In this document: piece by piece, positions 23,997-30,309 of the stretch
Layout: every line of letters starts with the position of its first letter
Numbering within the stretch: position 1 is the first letter of the stretch
Position numbers and translations under genes: made by a program
The notes under the pieces: generated by a model
Database searches by the model: none
Seen by the model: only the letters and a program-made list of their open reading frames with translations
What the model was told of the DNA's origin: nothing
DNA from: CAYVQZ01 sp964453435
GTDB lineage: Bacteria > Abyssobacteria > SURF-5
NCBI GenBank assembly: GCA_964453435.1
Contig: CAYVQZ010000059.1
Span: 1-30,309, forward strand
Reading direction: 5' to 3'
Length of the DNA: 30,309 nt

Positions 23997-24632
23997 TCAT
24001 ATCCATCCCAACACCGCTCCGAATATCACCAGGCAGGCGATATCGAAACCGAAAATTATTCCGACCGTAATCGCCTTGCTCCGCACTTTCTGCATGTCGT
24101 ACACCCAGAACGAAACCAGGAAAAAATAGAAATAGCCGACAAGAAAGATAAGCCACGGCGCGCGGACATTCCACCATGAATAGTCCCACGTCAGCGCGTT
24201 GACCCGGTTCAAAAGAACTTCGACGAACACACAGAAGGCGGCGTTGGCGACCATGAAAACCCAGCGGTTCGGGATACCCAGAACTTTCAGGTTCTTGTCC
24301 GGCGGCAGCATTTTCGCGAACACGATTCCAAGAATCGCGAACATGAAGCATATCTCGATATTCAGGCCTATAAGAATGAGGTACGCGGTGTCCGCCGGAG
24401 CGCCCCACACCGGCGCATGCTGCGTGAAATGAAATACGAGCGCGTTCCATATCTCGTTGAACCAGTCCATCCCCCACAGCGCCAGCCCTGCGAAGACAAG
24501 GCTCCAGTTCTTACGCTCGATCTCGTTCGCGTAGACGTACGCCGTGAGCGCCAGCAGCGGTATCACATACCACTTGAACTGGCTGCCGTCCCGAAGAATG
24601 CTCAACGCCTGCTGGGCCGATTCCGTCGGCAT
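23997..24632 (-). CDS. Integral membrane protein of unknown function
   Basis: A 211-residue protein with about six hydrophobic segments: FKWYVIPLLALTAYVYA, WSLVFAGLALWGMDWF, AYLILIGLNIEICFMFAILG, WVFMVANAAFCVFVEVLL, PWLIFLVGYFYFFLVSFWVY and ITVGIIFGFDIACLVIFGAV. There is no signal peptide, catalytic motif or family I recognise. Trp-rich loops (WGMDWFNEIWNALVFHF, LTWDYSWWNVRAPW) are distinctive, with conserved-looking D/N/E/H in the membrane edge. GGAGAGGAGG before ATG 24632 is a strong ribosome site. It is convergent with fliS and probably unrelated to flagella. Confidence 0.75.
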   Translation of the reverse strand: MPTESAQQALSILRDGSQFKWYVIPLLALTAYVYANEIERKNWSLVFAGLALWGMDWFNEIWNALVFHFTQHAPVWGAPADTAYLILIGLNIEICFMFAILGIVFAKMLPPDKNLKVLGIPNRWVFMVANAAFCVFVEVLLNRVNALTWDYSWWNVRAPWLIFLVGYFYFFLVSFWVYDMQKVRSKAITVGIIFGFDIACLVIFGAVLGWI

Positions 24633-24675
24633 GAGTTGCCTCCTCTCCTGATGGAAAAACCGCCTCTCCCGCTTT

Positions 24676-24855
24676 CTATCCCTTCAATACCTTCAACGGC
24701 ACACACGCCGCAATAAGGTCAAAATCGGAATCCGTGTTACGCAGGGCAGGATCGTGCTCGATGCATATAGCCTCAATGATGCAACCGACCGTCTTTTGGA
24801 CGGGCTTGCCCCTTTTCTCTCCACTTTCTATATATTTCCGCCGCTTTCAGGTTAC
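24676..24855 (-). pseudogene. Truncated, frameshifted PIN-domain (VapC-like) toxin relic
   Basis: Reading the minus strand from about 24855, one frame gives LKAAEIYRKWREKGQARP. From about 24810 a second frame gives QKTVGCIIEAICIEHDPALR, then NTDSDFDLIAACVPLKVLKG and a stop at 24678-24676. Joined, these match the last third of a PIN-domain RNase toxin (the usual K-T-x-D-C-I-I-A, the H-D, and the D-S-D-F-D acidic strand). The first two thirds are missing and a one-base frameshift splits the rest. The conserved Asp of the D-C-I-I motif is Gly, consistent with decay. No VapB partner is seen. Confidence 0.55.
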
Positions 24856-25130
24856 TTGCAAAACACCGGCTGGAAAACGAACCATCCGGAAGGGGCTGTG
24901 AATCTGTATCACGATTTGTTGAGCTAACTCTGGGAACGGCCGCATTGTCGAATCGGGATACAAAATCTCTCTTATCGAAACCAGGTTTCCTTGCGGCCAC
25001 CGCGCGTTGCGGTTTCTGCGGCAACAACTCTCGCTGGGACGAGGGGATAAGGTTCATCTTCTTGTGTTCCGCCCACTTACGCCGACCAGCACCCTTGAAT
25101 TGTTGGAAGCTCATAGGCTATTTTCGCAAA
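24856..25130. other. Non-coding stretch with no gene supported
   Basis: Small frames exist on both strands (minus 24773-25114, plus 24945-25244), but neither has a ribosome site, and the minus frame runs into the PIN relic. I see no hairpin-T terminator and no promoter. It may be part of a dispersed element that truncated the PIN gene; that cannot be shown from one copy. Confidence 0.3.
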
Positions 25131-26126
25131 TCAGGCCGGGATTTGACGGAAGCGATTAGCCTTTCGAATAAAGGCTTTGCTGGGCCATTGCTTTCTGTCA
25201 GGAGGAAGCAGTATTCTGCCGAGAACATCTTTGAATCGTCTTAACCCAGCGTCAAGACCTAATGTTACGAGGGAGGATTCCTTCTCTGGGTTGATGCGCA
25301 TCCTGTAAGTCTCATCCAGATATATGAGGCCTGTGTCAAAGGCTCGATGATAGGTGGGTGCAAGAGCAAGTCCGTTCTTGATGTGATCAGTACTATCTGG
25401 TGCTCCCACAGGTAAGATGTGAGCCGCATCCACAAGTTTAAGTTGCGTCTTCGTAACCGCACATCTGTTTCCATAAGCGTGGAGAACCTGCTGTCGGAAG
25501 TTTGCCTGTCGCGATAAGCGGCTTACCGTCTGAACCACACGCTTCCTTGGCGCTGCAAGGCTTTCAATATCCTCGACGGATATTTCTTCAAGAGATGACG
25601 CTCGCTCCAGCAGATCAAACATAGCCGGAATCCGTCCATATTTGTGTATGCTTTCAGCATTGTTTGCATAGGTCATGAACTGATCCGGCCGAATCCCAAC
25701 TGCAATTTCATTGTTGCTTTTCCGGTAGAAAGCAAGCCCGTCCTGGAGGGCTTCTTCCAGAGTCCTTATGTCAATTTGCACAGAAGGCGATCCCGTTGTG
25801 AATCGCCTGTGTCGCAAGAGGTCAAACCCTGCAAAGAGTTTAAGATTGGGCTCATATCCGAGAAGAATTGTAGGTCCGTTCGGATTTAATCCGAGAGGCG
25901 AAGATACGGCGGTCATTTGGATACGGTATTCATGAGGCAATGACGGCCTTCCACCATGCGTTAAGGTCCAAGCGTAAACCCACAGCACCATAGCGCCTTC
26001 CGAGTCAGTAATGACAAACTTGCGAGGATGCCGTCGCACCGGAGAAATGAGAATAGCGGAAGACCCTGATTCCTGCACGGCGTCAAGGATTGCCCTAAGA
26101 ATATCCTCTGGTCGAATGGCCGGCAT
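25131..26126 (-). CDS. HNH endonuclease, probable restriction enzyme
   Basis: A 331-residue protein with an HNH nuclease domain (HNH_2 type) at about 219-270: YGNRCAVTKTQLKLVDAAHI, then D-H-I-K-N-G-L-A-L, then YHRAFDTGLI. H236, N251 and H260 form the HNH triad, with D264 in the AFD motif. The first 200 residues carry mixed alpha/beta sequence, with PSLPHEYRIQ and TILLGYEPNLKLFAGFD, typical of restriction-type HNH proteins and possibly the DNA-reading part. It is 69 bp downstream of a beta-class DNA methyltransferase on the same strand, which makes a type II restriction-modification pair the best reading. No strong ribosome site is seen at ATG 26126. The recognition site cannot be told. Confidence 0.82.
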   Translation of the reverse strand: MPAIRPEDILRAILDAVQESGSSAILISPVRRHPRKFVITDSEGAMVLWVYAWTLTHGGRPSLPHEYRIQMTAVSSPLGLNPNGPTILLGYEPNLKLFAGFDLLRHRRFTTGSPSVQIDIRTLEEALQDGLAFYRKSNNEIAVGIRPDQFMTYANNAESIHKYGRIPAMFDLLERASSLEEISVEDIESLAAPRKRVVQTVSRLSRQANFRQQVLHAYGNRCAVTKTQLKLVDAAHILPVGAPDSTDHIKNGLALAPTYHRAFDTGLIYLDETYRMRINPEKESSLVTLGLDAGLRRFKDVLGRILLPPDRKQWPSKAFIRKANRFRQIPA

Positions 26127-26195
26127 GATTATCGCTCAAGAATTTCGCCAAGTCTGTCAGTGTCTTTGCCGACTCTTAGCTTGGAAAGGTCCCCT

Positions 26196-27311
26196 CTAGC
26201 AGTGGCGTTTTTGACCACCATCTCTTCTTAAAGGTTCATAAGGCAGCTGATTCCACATTACTGCCGGATGTGCTATCCTGTAATACGATGCAAGTGGATT
26301 CTTTCCCCTATCCGAATCGCGAAACATTTCTGTCTGAGATCCTTCATTACTGTGAAACCTTGCCAGAGCCCCTTTCAGATACTCTTCGACCAGTTCTGCA
26401 CAAATCCAGCGCCGGTCGATCCGTTCCGCCACCTCTCCAGTCACACAGCTCCCCGCAAATGGGTCCACAATCAAGTCTCCACGATCTGTCAACATGCGAA
26501 TGAAATATTCAGGTAGATCGCTTGGGAAGCGAGCCGGGTGAGGAGTCAGATTATTTTCCCGGCAGTAGCGCAAGTAGTAAGAATTGCTCTCCGTGTTTGG
26601 CACCGCTATCAAATTGGGAGGAATAGCTGCGCCATTATCAACAGAAAAATTTTCGCTTATGTCATGCCCGCTTGGCCTCATTTTGGCGCGATACCCATTC
26701 TTTAAAAGGACTTGCATCGATTCGCTATATGGCTGCAACACTCTTTTATTGCTTGATTTGGGCCATGGGGTTGGAGACAACCACCAAATACAATTAACCG
26801 CATCTTTAACCCGGATGCGGCGAACCGTAACCCATTCAGCGGGAGTAGGAAGTTTGGAAGGATTCCACCAGTAAAATTCCTGAGCCAAGTGGAAGCCTTG
26901 TTTGCGACAGAGCATTATAAGCAGCTCATAATGATACAGGCTGCGAGTTGGTTGACCCCGATTCCACGTTCCGCCAATATCGATTACCAACGAGCCATTC
27001 GGTTTGAGAACGCGACGGAAAGCTTCACCGAAAGGTTCAAACCATTCCACATATCTGTCCGCATCAATATTGCCGTATTCCTTCTTGCGTACCAGCCCGA
27101 AAGGAGGGCTTGTAACAATTAGTGAAACGCTTTTCGGTTCTACATGGTTCGCTAACAGGTCGAGCGAGTCACCATGATATATTGAACCGAGTCTTGTCTC
27201 AAAGTATTTTCGTATTCCGGTTTTTGAATGCGCTTGGCGGTCAGTTTCCATTTTCTGTAAGGAGTCTTGTCCACACTTGTTTGCTTGCCCAGTGCAATTA
27301 GAACTTTTCAT
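26196..27311 (-). CDS. Beta-class DNA methyltransferase (N4-cytosine or N6-adenine)
   Basis: A 371-residue S-adenosylmethionine-dependent DNA methyltransferase of the N6_N4_Mtase family. The catalytic motif IV is TSPPFG (67-72), and SPPF favours N4-cytosine. Motif I, DPFAGSCVTG (283-292), comes after it, which defines the beta class, followed by WICAELVEEY. The target-recognition region lies between (about 110-265). ATG 27311 is used, preceded by a modest GAAAG; an internal ATG at 27251 is possible. It protects host DNA, presumably from the HNH enzyme encoded next. Confidence 0.88.
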   Translation of the reverse strand: MKSSNCTGQANKCGQDSLQKMETDRQAHSKTGIRKYFETRLGSIYHGDSLDLLANHVEPKSVSLIVTSPPFGLVRKKEYGNIDADRYVEWFEPFGEAFRRVLKPNGSLVIDIGGTWNRGQPTRSLYHYELLIMLCRKQGFHLAQEFYWWNPSKLPTPAEWVTVRRIRVKDAVNCIWWLSPTPWPKSSNKRVLQPYSESMQVLLKNGYRAKMRPSGHDISENFSVDNGAAIPPNLIAVPNTESNSYYLRYCRENNLTPHPARFPSDLPEYFIRMLTDRGDLIVDPFAGSCVTGEVAERIDRRWICAELVEEYLKGALARFHSNEGSQTEMFRDSDRGKNPLASYYRIAHPAVMWNQLPYEPLRRDGGQKRHC

Positions 27312-27336
27312 TCTTTCGCGAGTTTATCTTGGTATT

Positions 27337-27474
27337 CTAAACTGCTTCGGAGATTCTATCAAGTTCCTCAAAAGCAAAGGCGGCAGCAAGACGGCGAACA
27401 ATCTCTGCGAGAATCGGGGCATTCTTGAGGATGGCGGCTTCCATATCTATGATCGTAGCAGATTCGGTTACCAT
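27337..27474 (-). CDS. Small ORF upstream of the methyltransferase (45 aa)
   Basis: ATG 27474 opens a 45-codon frame (MVTESATIID, then MEAAILKNAPILAEIVRRLA, ending RISEAV) that stops 25 nt before the methyltransferase. The amphipathic IVRRLAAAFAFEE stretch recalls the first helix of small nucleotidyltransferases, so it may be a truncated one, or a leader peptide. There is no ribosome site before 27474. A promoter overlaps the first codons, so the likelier product begins at ATG 27444, almost leaderless. Confidence 0.25.
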   Translation of the reverse strand: MVTESATIIDMEAAILKNAPILAEIVRRLAAAFAFEELDRISEAV

Positions 27475-27480
27475 GGTCAA
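27452..27480 (-). promoter_or_regulatory. Candidate promoter of the methyltransferase-HNH operon
   Basis: On the minus strand TTGACC (27480-27475, 5 of 6) lies 17 bp from TACGAT (27457-27452, 4 of 6). Transcription would begin near 27445 and give a leader of about 130 nt before the methyltransferase start. Confidence 0.45.
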
Positions 27481-27503
27481 TGGGATTCGAGACTAATTCC
27501 TCG

Positions 27504-28304
27504 CTAATTTTTTTCAAGAAACTCCAAAACAGCCTCGTTGAATGCGGTGGGCGCCTCCTGATTGAATCCATGGCCGCCCTGGATGATTTTCAGGAACGCG
27601 CCGGGTATGCGGTTCGAAAGCTCATCGGAGAATTTCACCGGCGTGAGGATATCGTCCTGTCCGACCAGCGCCATGGTCGGAACCTCGATGTCCTTCACCT
27701 GCTCCGCGAGGTTGAACGATGTGATGGCCGCGCACTGGCTCCGGAACGGCGCCGGCAGCAGCGGAACCTCGTTGAAATGGTCTATCGCCATCTGGCGGAA
27801 CATCATCAACGATTCGTACTGGCTGTTCACGTACTCGAATGTGAACGCCCAGCCAATCATGTTGTTGACAAAACCCTCGACGCCGATTTTCTCGAGTATG
27901 TCGGTCCAGAGCATCAGCATGAGGTCGGCGCCTCGCGGTATCCGGCACGAGGTCGATGCCAGCGTCAGGCTGCGAAGCGTCTCCGGATGGTCCAATGCGA
28001 ACTGCTGCGAGATCATTCCGCCCATCGAGTGGCCGACGAGATGCGCCCTGTCGATGCCGACCGCCCTGAAAAAGCCCGCCAGGTCGTCGGCCATCATTTT
28101 TATCGTGTAGGGGCCCTCGGGCTTGTCGGTCAGGCCCACACCGCGATTGTCAATCATGCAGACCTTATATTTTTGCGAGAACTCCGGGGCCTGGAGCGCC
28201 CACGCAAAATGGTCCATCCCGTATCCCGTCACCAGGACAACCGGCGTCCCCTCACCCAGTTCGGCGTAGTTCATCTCGATGTCGCTGACCCTGACCTTCG
28301 GCAT
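27504..28304 (-). CDS. Alpha/beta hydrolase
   Basis: A 266-residue alpha/beta-hydrolase-fold enzyme without signal peptide. The oxyanion strand is LVTGYGMDHFAW (24-35), the strand-4 motif MIDNRGVGLTDKP, and the nucleophile elbow GHSMGG with S93. The acid is D217 or D218 in VGQDDILTP and the base is H245 in GGHGFNQEAP. It resembles the 3-oxoadipate enol-lactonase and haloperoxidase-like group (RGVGLTDKP), but the substrate cannot be assigned. ATG 28304 has GGGGAGGAAG just upstream, so the longer frame to 28328 is rejected. Its start is about 55 nt after the C45-TPR gene's stop, so the two are probably co-transcribed. Confidence 0.9.
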   Translation of the reverse strand: MPKVRVSDIEMNYAELGEGTPVVLVTGYGMDHFAWALQAPEFSQKYKVCMIDNRGVGLTDKPEGPYTIKMMADDLAGFFRAVGIDRAHLVGHSMGGMISQQFALDHPETLRSLTLASTSCRIPRGADLMLMLWTDILEKIGVEGFVNNMIGWAFTFEYVNSQYESLMMFRQMAIDHFNEVPLLPAPFRSQCAAITSFNLAEQVKDIEVPTMALVGQDDILTPVKFSDELSNRIPGAFLKIIQGGHGFNQEAPTAFNEAVLEFLEKN

Positions 28305-28360
28305 TGGCTTCCTCCCCATTTCGTTCAAAAACCAAAAAGCCTTATAACGCGGCGGCGCGC

Positions 28361-30229
28361 CTACAAATCGTGCTTGCTGATAATCTCGAAGCTGACTTCG
28401 ACTTTCTTTGCGTCGGTCGCAGTGAACGGGACTTGCCTGTGCTTGCGGGCGTCGGCGACCACGAACCGGTTGACGGAGCCGAGAATGCCGTCCTTCGCCG
28501 AGTCAGCGAGCTTGATGGCTTGTTCGTACTGCCGAATGGCATCGTCGCGCCTGCCGGCCAGGTCGTGACAGAATCCGAGCAGCAGGTGCGCCTGCGCCAG
28601 TTCGCTCGAGCTCTGCACGGAGTCGCGAGCCTTTTCAAGATGCTCGACGGCCCCGGCGGCGTCGCCGCGGCGGAGCAGCATCTTTGCCGCCAATCTCCGA
28701 TATATCGCTTCATCGGGCTTTATCTCAATCGCCTCGCAGAGCTTGTCGAAGGCCGCCTTCTCGTTCGTCGGCGGAATCTGAAAGCTGACCGCGGCCTCGT
28801 AATATTTCCTCAGCGCCTTGAAATCAATCGTATCGACATATTCGTTCGGAGCCAGGTACGAAGGCTCGGCGGACGCCCCCCTGTCCTCCAACTCCTCCAG
28901 CAGATTGAACCTGCGATACGGGTTGTTGCATACCGGGCTGAGTCCGTCGGCGACCCAGAAATCGAAATCGCCGGGGTGAAAGACGGCGCTCGTCAGGTTG
29001 GTCACCTGTGAGATGATGCCGCCCGCCGGCCTCATGCTGTCGGAACACATATCCATGTGGTCTCCCATGAACCGCGCGGCGCGCGAGGGCGTAATCGAGC
29101 CTCTGTTCTCGTTCACCAGCATGCGCATCCGCTCGAAGCGGGCAATCGGATTCTTGCCGATTCCGTTCCGGAAGAAAACGTCCACCGGCTCGATTTCCGG
29201 CGTGGTCGCCATGTTCGTTTCCCAGACGACGCCGTTTTCGGCTCGCCGCACCCCGACACGGTTCGCGCTGGCCTCGACAACGGCGGCCTGCCTGGCTTTG
29301 CCGTCCGCAAGCAGGAAAGCGAACGCGCCCGCCCGCGGGTTTCTCTTCACGATAGTCAGCGCCTCGTCGACGCTTCCGGCCTTTTTCATTATTTCGAATT
29401 CGAGGAACGTGAAGCTGACGCCGTCGGACTTCGTGTCGTTCAGAAACAGGAAATGCGCGCCGAGACAGACCCCCTTTTCGTTCATGCAGGAATTGCACTT
29501 CATCAGGCCCGCCGAGCTCACGCTCACAAACTTGTATCCGTCTTCGGGTTCATAGAAGACCACCGTCTGATTTGTGTCCCACAGCCCGCCGCCCGAATAG
29601 TCGGTGTTCCGCCCCATGACCAGGCTTCCGTCGGCGGTCGCCTTGTCGAACGCGGCGAAACTCGTGCAGCCGGCCTCGCCCGCCGTTTTCAACGCCTTCT
29701 TTTCGAGAACCTTGATCAGATTCATATTCAGGTCGGACAGCATGTTGCCGCGAAAGACCTCCGCAAACGGCAGGCCGCAGCCGTCGGCCATCCCCTTGAG
29801 TTCCGACACGTACTCCTTCGGCGACGCCTTCAGCAGCGGCCGGTATATCTTCCAGTCGAAGTATTTCGCCGTCAGCCAACGCATGAGCCCGTTCATATGC
29901 TTGAACGGGGCGAAATTCTCGACCGGCCTGGCGAAATAGGGCATGGGTCCCTTCGCGATTTCCTCGCGCAGCAGCGCTCCGTGCTGATACCCCATTTCGT
30001 AATGAGAGCCCGCGAGTTTGAGGACATTGAGCCCGCCCCGCACCTCGTGCGTTCCGCGCCCGAAGGCGCGTCGCCCCTTCTCGTCTTTTGCGATAGCTGT
30101 CGAGTTCAGCCACCTCAGTTCTTCATCGTTCGGAAGATACTCGCGCCCGTCGCCCAGCGGCGGCCAGACAGCCGCAACAATTGCCCCCGCCACCAGCAGT
30201 AAGCCGAGCAGAAGAAGGAATGAAATCAT
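28361..30229 (-). CDS. C45-type (acyl-CoA:6-APA acyltransferase-like) Ntn hydrolase fused to C-terminal TPRs
   Basis: A 622-residue protein with an N-terminal membrane anchor or signal (MISFLLLLGLLLVAGAIVAA), then a C45/phospholipase B-like Ntn-hydrolase domain to about 460. The domain is marked by GSHYEMGYQHGALLREEI (74-91), the likely autoprocessing nucleophile C188 in EAGCTSFAAFD, and GRNTDYSGGG (N208, D210). NSCMNEKGVCLG and TNLTSAVFHPGDFDFWVADG follow. Residues about 485-585 are TPR-like (AFDKLCEAIEIKPDEAIYRR, then AVEHLEKARD, then AIRQYEQAIKLA). Family enzymes cut or form amide or ester bonds after self-cleavage. The TPR tail is unusual and suggests a protein partner. GGAGG lies 8-12 bp before ATG 30229. 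The domain would face the periplasm or outside if the N-terminus is a signal anchor. Confidence 0.82.
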   Translation of the reverse strand: MISFLLLLGLLLVAGAIVAAVWPPLGDGREYLPNDEELRWLNSTAIAKDEKGRRAFGRGTHEVRGGLNVLKLAGSHYEMGYQHGALLREEIAKGPMPYFARPVENFAPFKHMNGLMRWLTAKYFDWKIYRPLLKASPKEYVSELKGMADGCGLPFAEVFRGNMLSDLNMNLIKVLEKKALKTAGEAGCTSFAAFDKATADGSLVMGRNTDYSGGGLWDTNQTVVFYEPEDGYKFVSVSSAGLMKCNSCMNEKGVCLGAHFLFLNDTKSDGVSFTFLEFEIMKKAGSVDEALTIVKRNPRAGAFAFLLADGKARQAAVVEASANRVGVRRAENGVVWETNMATTPEIEPVDVFFRNGIGKNPIARFERMRMLVNENRGSITPSRAARFMGDHMDMCSDSMRPAGGIISQVTNLTSAVFHPGDFDFWVADGLSPVCNNPYRRFNLLEELEDRGASAEPSYLAPNEYVDTIDFKALRKYYEAAVSFQIPPTNEKAAFDKLCEAIEIKPDEAIYRRLAAKMLLRRGDAAGAVEHLEKARDSVQSSSELAQAHLLLGFCHDLAGRRDDAIRQYEQAIKLADSAKDGILGSVNRFVVADARKHRQVPFTATDAKKVEVSFEIISKHDL

Positions 30230-30309
30230 TTCCCGAAACCTCCGATTTTATCCAGGGCAACAGATTTTTGGAGAATTCTATTCGGTTCCGTGAATGAAAG
30301 TCAATGCGC

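Noticed and set aside
24945..25244. 99-codon plus-strand frame
   Set aside because: No ribosome site, odd composition, and the end overlaps the HNH gene on the other strand.
29057..30202. 381-codon plus-strand frame opposite the C45-TPR gene
   Set aside because: Antisense shadow: Arg/His/Pro-rich translation with no recognisable motif.

Overview
The window is chromosomal DNA from a flagellated bacterium with moderately high GC and good Shine-Dalgarno sites. It carries dispersed intergenic repeats, an ATC-hydrolase-like protein, an acyl-CoA dehydrogenase and many TPR proteins. This looks more like a deep-branching or deltaproteobacteria-like anaerobe (the kind often recovered as a metagenome bin) than a model enteric or Bacillus. 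That placement is inference: no rRNA or other marker is present.

Layout. (1) 1-3850 is an accessory, scarred region. It holds a possibly frameshifted hypothetical gene, a nested inverted repeat, a candidate ~95-nt structured RNA with its own promoter and terminator, a DUF3800 gene, a relic resembling the start of a c-type cytochrome, and a toxin module. The module is an HTH-ImmA metallopeptidase whose C-terminus looks like a MazE-type antitoxin tail, overlapping a MazF/PemK toxin. Imperfect ~115-bp direct repeats bracket it. (2) 3850-7425 holds metabolic genes on the plus strand: an enolase-superfamily (mandelate racemase-like) enzyme, an ATC-hydrolase-family protein and an acyl-CoA dehydrogenase. 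(3) 7595-17124 is a five-gene minus-strand operon read MerR regulator > TPR protein > giant GT2/TPR protein > second GT2/TPR protein > GNAT acetyltransferase. The giant protein, about 1,900 residues, contains five complete GT2 catalytic modules, each followed by TPRs. (4) 17300-23993 is divergent on the plus strand: a sulfotransferase, then a textbook sigma-28 promoter, a long structured leader, flagellin, FlaG, FliD and FliS. (5) 23997-30229 is on the minus strand: a membrane protein, a PIN-toxin relic, an HNH endonuclease with a beta-class DNA methyltransferase (putative restriction-modification pair), an alpha/beta hydrolase, and a C45-type acyltransferase/peptidase fused to TPRs.

How it fits together. 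The GT/TPR operon, acetyltransferase and sulfotransferase abut the flagellin-cap-chaperone genes, which suggests a flagellar-filament modification island. The five-module glycosyltransferase is the most unusual element; the antitoxin-tailed HTH-ImmA/MazF module between direct repeats is the second. No tRNA, rRNA, CRISPR array, complete insertion sequence or prophage was seen.
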